This document shows positions 38,317-46,510 of a stretch of 46,928 bases of DNA, piece after piece. The first letter of the stretch is position 1; each line of letters starts with the position of its first letter. The position numbers and the translations under genes are program-made. The notes under the pieces were generated by a model. The model was not told the origin of the DNA. It did not search any database and was given only the letters and a program-made list of their open reading frames with translations. The stretch comes from Bacteroidota bacterium. Its GTDB lineage: Bacteria > Bacteroidota > Bacteroidia > Chitinophagales > Chitinophagaceae. The stretch is taken from positions 1-46,928 of the forward strand of contig JAEZAM010000126.1 in the NCBI GenBank assembly GCA_023430465.1, given 5' to 3'.

Positions 38317-40182
38317 ATGAAAAAAATCCTGTCGTTTGCTGTAGCAATCATTCTCGTACTCGCCTGCCAGGCACAGACTGTTTACCCCACCAACTGGTGG
38401 ACAGGGATGAAGAACCCGCGCCTGCAATTGCTGATACATGATCCAAACATTGGCGCAGCCGCACGCAAGGTTTCACTGAAACATACCGGTGTCAGGCTGG
38501 TCAGCACGGAACGCCTGGAGAATCCCAATTATCTCGTCGTTAACCTGCAGGTCGATAAGAACGCAAAGCCTGGTAAGTTCAATGTGTCCGTTTCCGGCGG
38601 GAACTATAATAAAATCATTTCTTACGAACTGATGGCTCGTGATGCCGGAAACGGCCAGACACGCATACAGGGCGTAACAGCAAAAGACTTCATCTACCTG
38701 ATGATACCCGACCGGTTTTCAAACGGCGATCCGTCCAATGACATCGTTAAAGGGTACCGTGATGAAACAAGCGACCGGTCGAACAAATTTTCCCGCCACG
38801 GTGGCGACTTCAAAGGCATCGAGAACAAACTGCCTTACCTCACCGATCTGGGCGTGACCGCGATCTGGATGACACCGGTGATAGAAAACAACACCAGCCT
38901 CATGCACGAGTGGGGCAACAATGTGGCTGGTTATCACGGTTATTGGTTTACCAACCACTATGAAGTTGACAAGCGACTGGGAGGAAATGATGGTTACAAA
39001 CAACTCGCCGACGTAGCGCATCGTAACGGTGTGAAGCTCATACAGGATGCCGTTTACAACCACGTAAGTAAGGAGCACTGGATCGCACTTGATCCGCCGG
39101 AAAAAGACTGGATCAATAACTGGCCAGCCTTCACAGGCCCCAACCACCGCGAAGAAGCTTTGTTTGACCCCTATTCATCTGCCTATGACCGCAAGAAAAT
39201 GCTCGATGGCTGGTTTGTTGATCATTTGCCTGATCTCAATCAGCGCAATAAACATGTAGCCACCTACCTCATTCAGCACGCGATATGGTCCACAGAAAAA
39301 TTCGGAATTGACGGCTGGCGCGTGGACACCTACAAGTATTGCGATGAACAATTTCTCAATGATGTGAACACAGCACTTGAAACGGAATTTCCAAAGATTA
39401 CCATCTTCGGCGAAGCCTGGGTGAACTCTATCATAGGGAATGCCTATTTCACCAACAACAACCTGAAAACCGGGTTTCATCACAATGCCAATGGCGTCAT
39501 CGATTTCCAGACATGCTTTGCCATGCTCTCTGGCATGAACCAGGCCCAGGGATGGACCGATGGTGTGAACAAGATCTACATGACGCTCGCGCAGGATATC
39601 ATCTACAAAGACGCATCGAGAAACTGCATCTTTCTCGATAATCATGATATGGACCGCGTGTTCTCCGTAGTGGGAGAGGACTGGAACAAATTAAAGATGG
39701 GCCTGAACTGGTTGCTGACACTCCGGGGTATCCCGCAGTTATATTACGGCACAGAGGTACTGATGAAAAACATGAAAGCAACTTCCGATGCATTCGTCAG
39801 GGAAGATTTTCCGGGCGGATGGGATGGCGATAAAGAGAACAGGTTTGAGGCAAGTGGTAGAACTCCGGCACAAAACGAAGCACACGACCATGTGAAAAAG
39901 CTGGCGGGATTTCGTAAAACTTCAACTGCATTGACAGCCGGAAAGACCATGCAATATATCCCGGTAGAGAACACCTATATCTATTTTCGCTATGCACCTG
40001 CACAAACGGTGATGGTGGTCGCCAACACCGGGCAGAAAACCGTGAAGCCCGATTGGTCGGTGTACAATGAACGGACAACCGGCTTTACTAAAGCACGTGA
40101 TGTGGTGAGCGGCAAGATCTCAGCTATTTCCGACCTGACCATACCGGCAGGGGAGAGCTACGTTTTTGAATTGCTTAAATGA
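38317..40182 (+). CDS. exported GH13 amylase/neopullulanase (SusA-like)
   Basis: A 621-residue alpha-glucan hydrolase. A signal peptide (KKILSFAVAIILVLACQAQ) is followed by an N-terminal beta-sandwich of the cyclomaltodextrinase type (about 21-110), the GH13 barrel with DAVYNH (region I), GWRVDTYKY (nucleophile D337), FGEAWV (acid/base E366) and FLDNHDMDRVF (D444), and a C-terminal beta domain. The lipobox-like VLAC is a poor match, so Sec cleavage to the periplasm seems likelier than lipidation. It resembles SusA and neopullulanases that cut maltodextrin or pullulan. The start at 38317 is five bases after the transporter stop. Its stop meets the GLPGLI gene stop head-on at TGATCA. Confidence 0.94.
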   Translation: MKKILSFAVAIILVLACQAQTVYPTNWWTGMKNPRLQLLIHDPNIGAAARKVSLKHTGVRLVSTERLENPNYLVVNLQVDKNAKPGKFNVSVSGGNYNKIISYELMARDAGNGQTRIQGVTAKDFIYLMIPDRFSNGDPSNDIVKGYRDETSDRSNKFSRHGGDFKGIENKLPYLTDLGVTAIWMTPVIENNTSLMHEWGNNVAGYHGYWFTNHYEVDKRLGGNDGYKQLADVAHRNGVKLIQDAVYNHVSKEHWIALDPPEKDWINNWPAFTGPNHREEALFDPYSSAYDRKKMLDGWFVDHLPDLNQRNKHVATYLIQHAIWSTEKFGIDGWRVDTYKYCDEQFLNDVNTALETEFPKITIFGEAWVNSIIGNAYFTNNNLKTGFHHNANGVIDFQTCFAMLSGMNQAQGWTDGVNKIYMTLAQDIIYKDASRNCIFLDNHDMDRVFSVVGEDWNKLKMGLNWLLTLRGIPQLYYGTEVLMKNMKATSDAFVREDFPGGWDGDKENRFEASGRTPAQNEAHDHVKKLAGFRKTSTALTAGKTMQYIPVENTYIYFRYAPAQTVMVVANTGQKTVKPDWSVYNERTTGFTKARDVVSGKISAISDLTIPAGESYVFELLK

Positions 40183-40917
40183 TCAGATCACGCAGGCGAG
40201 GATCAGCTTTTTACCATAACCTTCCCAGCGTCCCAGGGCGACATTCAACGACTTCAGCATCGACTCACGGTCATGCTTCTTGCCTTTAGAGGCCGGGGTG
40301 AGTGGTTTTGCATTGGCATCGGTGCGCTGTACTTTGGTAGCAAACCAGGTGGTATGCAGACGCGGGATACCCACACCGAGGATCATACCAGGCAGCCCCT
40401 GTATGCCTTCCGGGCCGCCGCTTACCATGATCTCATCTGTATAGAATGCAAATACGGCTACGGTATCGAATAGGATTCCAATTGCCTTGCGGCATTCAAA
40501 GCCGGCAATCACCCGGGTATCCGGTGTGATCTTCCATTTGATATTGAGGAAACTGTCTGTCACCAGGTAATTTTCCTCATAGATTGGCTTTTGGGAAACG
40601 GTTGTACCGGTGGTATAGTCGTTGTAGACGGTGTTGTCATCTGCAAAAGGCTGGAACCACATGCCACGGGGAATCTCTGGTTCTTTCACGCGTTTGTAAA
40701 GAGAGTGTGAGCCATCCGCTGAAAAGTTGAAGTAACTGGTTATTTCCTTCGGCATCCTGTCCTTCCCGCTTTCAAACCATTCCGGTTCGATCTCCTTCAT
40801 CAGGGGCCATACAGCAACTTTTTTTTCAAATTCAATGCTGACTTTTTCGAGGAAGATAGGTTGAGCAAATAAAAAAGTCGTGCTGAAAAGGAAAATAACT
40901 ACAAGTAAGTATTTCAT
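40183..40917 (-). CDS. GLPGLI-family exported protein
   Basis: A 244-residue protein of the Bacteroidota-specific GLPGLI family, named after its near-invariant motif, here GPEGIQGLPGMILGVGI (about residues 168-184). A signal peptide (KYLLVVIFLFSTTFLFAQ) places it in the periplasm. The preceding segment (NIKWKITPDTRVIAGFECRKA and AFYTDEIMVSGGPEG) is also typical of the family. The function is not known. Family members often stand next to outer-membrane beta-barrel receptors, and here the barrel gene lies just upstream on the same strand, interrupted by a four-helix-bundle gene with repeat arms. The stop is shared in the palindrome with the convergent amylase gene. Confidence 0.92.
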   Translation of the reverse strand: MKYLLVVIFLFSTTFLFAQPIFLEKVSIEFEKKVAVWPLMKEIEPEWFESGKDRMPKEITSYFNFSADGSHSLYKRVKEPEIPRGMWFQPFADDNTVYNDYTTGTTVSQKPIYEENYLVTDSFLNIKWKITPDTRVIAGFECRKAIGILFDTVAVFAFYTDEIMVSGGPEGIQGLPGMILGVGIPRLHTTWFATKVQRTDANAKPLTPASKGKKHDRESMLKSLNVALGRWEGYGKKLILACVI

Positions 40918-40923
40918 AACTCA

Positions 40924-41400
40924 GAAATTAAAAATGAAAAATGAAAAACAATTTCATTGTCCACTATTCTTGTTTCGCTTTTGATTAATAATAATTGCTG
41001 CCAAAATTCTTGAAATCTCGTCGGCTTCTTTAATTAAACCATCCAAGGTGTCCTTCGAAAGTTGCATCGTGTCCCGAATCAGGCATAACCAATATTTTGT
41101 CTCATTTGCTGATTTCAATGCAATATTTAAGTAACGCACGAAATCTGCTCCGGAACTTCCAGCATACCCTTCGACCAAATTCGCACCCACGGAAGTACCA
41201 CTTCTTAAAAGCTGATCAAATATGCTATAGAACTTCCTATCATACCTTGTTTCACTTACCAGGGCAATGATAGCTTTGGCAAAGAAAAAACAGCGATGCC
41301 TGATATTAAATACCGAATTACCCATCCGTCACTATTCTATCCATCACATTTCCTTCGAGCCTGTTTTTAATTTTTCATTTTTAATTTTTAATTTTTAATT
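40924..41400. repeat. AT-rich inverted-repeat cassette around a four-helix-bundle gene
   Basis: The left arm (40924-40949) reads GAAATTAAAAATGAAAAATG and on; the right arm (41363-41400), reverse complemented, reads GAATTAAAAATTAAAAATTA and on into AAAATGAAAAATTAAAAAC. Read inward from both ends the arms match in style and ordering, giving a cassette of about 480 bases with one gene. It separates the barrel receptor from the GLPGLI gene. Whether it moves is not shown; it has no transposase. Confidence 0.45.
40954..41325 (-). CDS. four-helix-bundle protein (S23/IVP family)
   Basis: A 123-residue protein of the family found in 23S rRNA intervening sequences of spirochaetes and as stand-alone copies across Bacteroidota; the diversity-generating retroelement accessory protein Avd has the same fold. 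The typical sequence is visible: RKFYSIFDQLLRSGTSVGANLVEGYAG (helices 1-2), SSGADFVRYLNIALKSANETKYWLCLI (helix 3) and DTLDGLIKEADEISRILAAII (helix 4). It begins with RHRCFFFAKAIIALV. It is likely a ring-forming, nucleic-acid-binding protein, but the role of free copies is unknown. It sits between AT-rich arms, inserted in what looks like a barrel-GLPGLI operon. Confidence 0.9.
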   Translation of the reverse strand: MGNSVFNIRHRCFFFAKAIIALVSETRYDRKFYSIFDQLLRSGTSVGANLVEGYAGSSGADFVRYLNIALKSANETKYWLCLIRDTMQLSKDTLDGLIKEADEISRILAAIIINQKRNKNSGQ

Positions 41401-41450
41401 CGTTCGGTCGCGGCCCGGTCCCTTCGCTTTGCGTTCTTTGCCTACTTTGC

Positions 41451-41466
41451 TCCCGAAGCTTCGGGA
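41451..41466. repeat. perfect 16-bp palindrome
   Basis: TCCCGAAGCTTCGGGA is fully self-complementary. It lies 12 bases past the stop of the barrel receptor gene (minus strand), just outside the four-helix cassette. There is no T tract, so it is not a typical terminator. Confidence 0.6.
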
Positions 41467-41478
41467 TCTGCGTGAAAA

Positions 41479-44244
41479 TTATTGCGCCCCGCCCGGCATT
41501 TTATTAAAACTCCAGCTCACGCTGAACAGGAAATACCTCGCCAGCCTGTCGAATTTCTCTTCACTGATGTAGTTGCTGTTGATGATCCGTGTAAACCCGA
41601 GATTCTGATTGAGAATATCATGGGCGATGAATCCAAGTTCCAGCGATTTATCCTTCAGGAATTTCCGCTTCAGGTTTGCATTCCATACCGTCACATTGAC
41701 GTTGCGGTTAAAGGCCGCCGTTTTCTGACGAAGATCCATCTCCACATCACTGCTCAATTCCAGGTTCCAGGGTAGCATCACATAGCCATCGGCACGGCCA
41801 CCATATGTCCAGTAGTTGTTTTTTACATCTGGCGTAAGGGACGATGACGACAGGTTGCGGCTAATACGTGGACCTATGTAAAAATTAAATTTCTTTTCGA
41901 CCATCATCCGGATTCCATAATTGAGCGTATACGTTCCATATCTGTTGATGCTCTCATCACCATTCAGGTACCCGAGATTACGGCCTCCGTTTATTTCCGC
42001 GCCGATCTCGTGAGAGAGTTTCTTGCCCGCGTCACCGGAGTTCCAGTTACCCCAGAAATAATAATTGTAATTGCCATTCACGTTAACAGGAATATTCGTG
42101 GTCTTCCCTTTGGTGATGATGCTGCGGTTGGTGATCGCGTTGTCCTGGAATGTAATGCCACCACTCATGAACATATAGCGACCACTCAGTACCTTATAAT
42201 CGTTGAAGTTCAGGTTCACGCTATGGTTGAAGCCAACTTTCAGATCCGGGTTACCAATGTATTCTGTAAGCGGATCGTTGTTATTTCGCAAGGGCTGAAG
42301 CTGGCTCACCGTCGGCTGCACAGTATTACCGCGGTAACTCAGCGAAAACCCGGTCTGCGGTTTCAGCTTATACCCAAACTGCGCCTGCGGCGTAAAGCCA
42401 GTGAAGTTATACGTTGTCTTCTGGCTCAGATCGAGGTTATTCAGGTTTAACCGGATCGCTGAAAGTCCTGATCCGAATACAGCCCGGAGTTTTTTGCCAA
42501 CGTATCGCACTGTCAGCGTACCGCTGTTTGACATGGCATCGAGGTCGAAGTTGTTACTGAAGAGTGGATTGAACACGGTATATTTTCCGGTACCGGTACC
42601 ATCTTCGTCAAAACTATTTCTCCTCGACTCGGAAATATTCTTGTTGAACGAATATTCACCCACGATATTCCACTCGGCATTCAACGGTTCGTTGTACGTG
42701 ATCTTAGTGCCGAACGTAGTGGAATTGCCGGTATTAACTTTATTCTGATCAATGAGATCCGTTGAATCCAGGATGCCATTGGTGTAAAAATTAGTTCTCG
42801 ATTTCAGTAAGCCATCCTGGTCATCTTCAATCAATCCCAGACGGAAAGTGGCCATCAACTGCCGGTTTTTCTTTTTGAACAGTTGCTTATACACAAGTGA
42901 ATTATCGAGTTGCCGCTTTTCAGACCTGAGCTGGTTCGTGCGGGCATTGTCGTTCACAAGTTCACTTTCTTCATCCAGCGTTTCGCGAAGAGTTTCGGTA
43001 AAATTGTTTTTCAGCTTGTACGTGCCGGCTAATGTGTACTTCAGGCTTATCAGTGAATCCAGTTTCCACTCGAATTTACCATTCGCTGAATGTTGCTGGG
43101 AAAGACCATTGCTACGGGATGTAGTATTGTTGAAAAATGTTGTATCTGCCAGGATCGTTTGTGCGATGGTACGGGTGGTATTGTCCGTTCCCAGCCTGTT
43201 GTACAGGTACGATCCGTTAAGTTTGGCCTTGTCTTCGTTCCACTTGTTACCATATAATGCGCCTGCAGTATAGGCGTCGGGTATCCCGCGGAGTGACCAG
43301 TCATTGAACTCATTGTCACCATCGCCATAGCTGTAGTAGAATCCGCCGATCTCGTCATATTCAAAATCGTTCTCTATTCCAAGTTTGTTCCGTTCCTGCC
43401 AGCCCAGGCTACCGGTATTGATGTTACTTTTTGTCCCATACACGCTGATCTTACGGTTGCCGATGAACCGGTTGTACATCATCTTCGCATTGTTCAGCCG
43501 ATCAAGATCCGTACTGCCTTCCAGTTTTCCGAAATACCCCTTCTTGGCGCTTTCCTTTAATTTAATATTGATGGTCTTGCCACCCGCACCACTGGCACCG
43601 ATGCTTTTCAATTGATCCTGCTCTGTCTTGGTATCATAAACCTGTACCTTATCCACTGCTTTTGCTCCGATATTCTGAGTAGCGATAGTTGGATCCTCAC
43701 CAAAGAATTCTTCCCCGTCCACCAGCACTTTGTCAACCCGTTTACCCTGCGCGGAAATTTCTCCCTTACTGTTCACCTGAAGGCCGGGCATAACGCGCAA
43801 CAGTTCTTCTACAGTTGCCCCTTCCCTGACTTTAAAACTATCGGCCGTAAATTCCGTAGTGTCACCTTTTACACGAACGGCATTATTGGTGCGCACGATC
43901 ACTTCCTGCATCAGCACGCTTTTTGGCGTAAGTGGAATGGTACCCATGTCTAAATCCCCGGATGCAGGTACGGTTACCCACTCGGTAAAATCAGCAAACT
44001 TGGGGTATGAAATAATAATTACATATTGACCGCTGTTGATAGGGGATATTTTAAATGCCCCTTTGGCATCGGTACGTGTGAACGTTACCAAAGTTGAGTC
44101 CTGCCTGTTCAGCACAGTCACAACCGCGTGTTGAAGCGTTTTTTTATCGATAGTGTCTCTGATGGCGCCAGTAATAGAAGAAGTCTGGGCAGTTGCGGCC
44201 TGGCAAAAACAGGACAGCAACAGCAAATAGAGTAGCTTTCTCAT
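41479..44244 (-). CDS. outer-membrane beta-barrel receptor with carboxypeptidase-like plug domain
   Basis: A 921-residue outer-membrane protein. Order: signal peptide (RKLLYLLLLSCFCQAATAQ); a carboxypeptidase-regulatory-like beta-sandwich (about 22-110, SITGAIRDTIDKKTLQHAVV); a TonB-type plug (about 120-215, GDTTEFTADSFKVREGATVEELLRVMPG split by KGEISAQGKRVDKVLVDGEEFFGEDP); and a large barrel ending in an aromatic strand (RYFLFSVSWSFNKM). This layout matches the 'outer membrane beta-barrel family' of Bacteroidota, which is related to TonB-dependent receptors but lacks a SusD partner. The start at 44244 opens the signal peptide; the frame continues further upstream without support. It pairs with the GLPGLI gene downstream. 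Cargo unknown. Confidence 0.92.
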   Translation of the reverse strand: MRKLLYLLLLSCFCQAATAQTSSITGAIRDTIDKKTLQHAVVTVLNRQDSTLVTFTRTDAKGAFKISPINSGQYVIIISYPKFADFTEWVTVPASGDLDMGTIPLTPKSVLMQEVIVRTNNAVRVKGDTTEFTADSFKVREGATVEELLRVMPGLQVNSKGEISAQGKRVDKVLVDGEEFFGEDPTIATQNIGAKAVDKVQVYDTKTEQDQLKSIGASGAGGKTINIKLKESAKKGYFGKLEGSTDLDRLNNAKMMYNRFIGNRKISVYGTKSNINTGSLGWQERNKLGIENDFEYDEIGGFYYSYGDGDNEFNDWSLRGIPDAYTAGALYGNKWNEDKAKLNGSYLYNRLGTDNTTRTIAQTILADTTFFNNTTSRSNGLSQQHSANGKFEWKLDSLISLKYTLAGTYKLKNNFTETLRETLDEESELVNDNARTNQLRSEKRQLDNSLVYKQLFKKKNRQLMATFRLGLIEDDQDGLLKSRTNFYTNGILDSTDLIDQNKVNTGNSTTFGTKITYNEPLNAEWNIVGEYSFNKNISESRRNSFDEDGTGTGKYTVFNPLFSNNFDLDAMSNSGTLTVRYVGKKLRAVFGSGLSAIRLNLNNLDLSQKTTYNFTGFTPQAQFGYKLKPQTGFSLSYRGNTVQPTVSQLQPLRNNNDPLTEYIGNPDLKVGFNHSVNLNFNDYKVLSGRYMFMSGGITFQDNAITNRSIITKGKTTNIPVNVNGNYNYYFWGNWNSGDAGKKLSHEIGAEINGGRNLGYLNGDESINRYGTYTLNYGIRMMVEKKFNFYIGPRISRNLSSSSLTPDVKNNYWTYGGRADGYVMLPWNLELSSDVEMDLRQKTAAFNRNVNVTVWNANLKRKFLKDKSLELGFIAHDILNQNLGFTRIINSNYISEEKFDRLARYFLFSVSWSFNKMPGGAQ

Positions 44245-44246
44245 GA

Positions 44247-44266
44247 GTTGGTTGGTCGGTTGGTTG
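44247..44266. repeat. short GTTGG repeats in the leader of the barrel gene
   Basis: GTTGGTTGGTCGGTTGGTTG directly precedes the start codon of the barrel receptor; on its mRNA the sequence is a C/A-rich repeat of CAACC. It replaces any ribosome-binding sequence and could be a protein-binding or slippage-prone leader. Confidence 0.45.
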
Positions 44267-44456
44267 TAAAATAGGTCGGCTAAAGTTACCGGGAGGTCAA
44301 TTTTACATGAACGATGCAAAAATGGTGGTTCGCGGTGAAAAATACCATTCATCAACGCTCATCCGCTGTTAATATTTAAATAAATTACCGTAAGTTGGAT
44401 AGGATACAGTTCTGTCGATATTCCATAACGAACAGCGTACATTTTAAAAATTTCCT

Positions 44457-46412
44457 GTGCCAGATAACATAAAAAAGAAATACGAGGATCAACATTTCAT
44501 CGATACATCCAGGCCTGTGTGGACATATTCCCTGCTGGATGCAGAGGATGTTGCCAATTTCCAGGCCGGTACCCATTATACGCTTTATAAAAAATTCGGA
44601 TCGCATTCCATACAAGTGCTGGGGAACTGGGGCATGTACTTCTGTGTATGGGCGCCAAATGCAACAGCCGTTTCCGTAATCGGCCATTTCAATAAATGGG
44701 AGCCAGGCCTGCATCCGCTTACGCCCCGTTGGGACAAAAGTGGAATCTGGGAAGGATTCATACCCGGGTTCAATCTCGGTGAAGCTTATAAATATCATAT
44801 AACAGGATTTGAGGGAATAGAAACGGAGAAAGGAGATCCCTTTGCCAACTTCTGGGAGAAGCGCCCCTACACAGCATCCATCAGCTGGGACATGTATTAT
44901 GAGTGGAATGATGCAGAATGGATGAAAAGACGCCGGCAGCACAACAGCTTATCGGCGCCCTGGAGCGTATATGAAGTTCACCTTGCCAGTTGGCAAAGAC
45001 CAGACGCGCGCGATGAAGAAAGCTACAATACCTACGAACAAATTACAGAACGGCTCGTACCCTATGTACAGGAAATGGGGTTCACGCATGTCGAACTGAT
45101 GCCTGTGATGGAACATCCCTTCGACGGTAGCTGGGGCTACCAGTGTACAGGATTCTTTGCGCCAACATCCAGGTTCGGCAATCCGCAGGGCCTGATGAAA
45201 CTGGTAGATGCCTTCCATGCGGCGGGTATCGGTGTAATTCTCGATTGGGTGCCTTCCCATTTTCCTTATGATGCGCATGGACTTTTCATGTTCGATGGCA
45301 CACATACCTATGAGTATGCTGATATGCGCAAAGGCTTCCATCCCGACTGGAACAGTTACATTTTCAATTATCGCAGGGGAGAAGTGAAATCATTCCTCAT
45401 AAGCAATGCAAGGTTCTGGTTTGATGTATTTCACATCGACGGCATCCGCGTAGATGCTGTCAGCTCGATGCTTCAGCTTGACTATTCCAGGGAAGAAGGT
45501 GAGTGGGAGCCAAACGAGTTTGGAGGAAATGGCAACATCGAAGCCATCGCATTTATCAAAAACCTGAATGAGACTATCTACCGCGACTTTCCCGATGTAC
45601 AAACCATCGCCGAGGAAGCAACCGACTGGCCGGGCGTATCACGGCCCACCTGGCAGGACGGACTCGGCTTCGGCATGAAATGGATGATGGGATGGATGCA
45701 CGATACCCTCAACTATTTCAAACTCGACCCCATCGTCCGGCATAAAGCGCAGGACAAGTTTTCATTCAGCATGATGTATTACTATGATGAAAACTTTATG
45801 CTTCCTTTCAGCCATGACGAGGTCGTGCATGGCAAAAGCCCGATGCTGTATAAAATGCCGGGGGACGAATGGCAGAAATTCGCGAACCTGCGCCTGATGT
45901 TTACCTACATGTGGATACATCCCGGTGCCAAGCTGCTCTTCATGGGAAATGAATTCGGGCAAACCAGCGAATGGAATTACAAATCCGAGCTCGACTGGAA
46001 GCTGCTGCAGTATGACCTGCATGCCGGAGTTAAGACCTGTGTACAGGAGTTGAATAGCTTACTCCGTGGATATCCTGCACTTTACATTAACCAATTCAAC
46101 CAGGACGGCTTTGAGTGGGTGGACCTGGATCACCGTACGGAATGTGTGATGGTTTATAAGCGTAAAGGTCAACGTGCAGGGGATGACATTTTGATCATTT
46201 TAAATATGACACCCGTAGTGCGGCTGGATTGGGAGGTGTATGTAAGTGGAAAGGCTTATACCCGCGAAATATTCAACAGTGATCAGACAATATTTGGTGG
46301 TACAGGCAACGTTTTCAACCCGGAAATACGATCAGAACTTGTGGACAAGGACGATCTCCGGTACAAGCTGATATTGAATCTGCCGCCACTGGCCGGGATC
46401 GTGATTAGCTAA
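44457..46412 (+). CDS. glgB: 1,4-alpha-glucan branching enzyme (GH13)
   Basis: Cuts alpha-1,4 chains of glycogen and reattaches them by alpha-1,6 links. An N-terminal CBM48-type domain (YFCVWAPNATAVSVIGHFNKW, about 60-85) precedes the GH13 barrel: HVELMPVMEHPFDGSWGYQ, ILDWVPSHFP (region I), GIRVDAVSSMLQLDY with nucleophile D333 (region II), TIAEEATDWPG with E386/E387 (region III) and PFSHDEVVHGK (region IV). The C-terminal beta domain completes 651 residues, the usual bacterial length. The start is a GTG at 44457; no in-frame ATG nearby precedes the conserved N-terminus. It stands apart from glgAC by about 7.6 kb, with the receptor and GLPGLI genes between. Confidence 0.96.
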   Translation: MPDNIKKKYEDQHFIDTSRPVWTYSLLDAEDVANFQAGTHYTLYKKFGSHSIQVLGNWGMYFCVWAPNATAVSVIGHFNKWEPGLHPLTPRWDKSGIWEGFIPGFNLGEAYKYHITGFEGIETEKGDPFANFWEKRPYTASISWDMYYEWNDAEWMKRRRQHNSLSAPWSVYEVHLASWQRPDARDEESYNTYEQITERLVPYVQEMGFTHVELMPVMEHPFDGSWGYQCTGFFAPTSRFGNPQGLMKLVDAFHAAGIGVILDWVPSHFPYDAHGLFMFDGTHTYEYADMRKGFHPDWNSYIFNYRRGEVKSFLISNARFWFDVFHIDGIRVDAVSSMLQLDYSREEGEWEPNEFGGNGNIEAIAFIKNLNETIYRDFPDVQTIAEEATDWPGVSRPTWQDGLGFGMKWMMGWMHDTLNYFKLDPIVRHKAQDKFSFSMMYYYDENFMLPFSHDEVVHGKSPMLYKMPGDEWQKFANLRLMFTYMWIHPGAKLLFMGNEFGQTSEWNYKSELDWKLLQYDLHAGVKTCVQELNSLLRGYPALYINQFNQDGFEWVDLDHRTECVMVYKRKGQRAGDDILIILNMTPVVRLDWEVYVSGKAYTREIFNSDQTIFGGTGNVFNPEIRSELVDKDDLRYKLILNLPPLAGIVIS

Positions 46413-46510
46413 TTGCTAAAGGATCGATAATTCAGCAGCGAGGCCCTACAAATTCTTGGAACAAATTTCTACCTTGCAGTCGGCATTTTAATCCAGTAAA
46501 AACCTATCCA

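Noticed and set aside
40954..41325. Diversity-generating retroelement
   Set aside because: The four-helix gene resembles Avd, but no reverse transcriptase, template repeat or variable repeat was seen in the window.
42010..42450. Plus-strand frame of 146 codons opposite the barrel receptor
   Set aside because: Antisense to the barrel region; composition follows the reverse of beta-strand codons.
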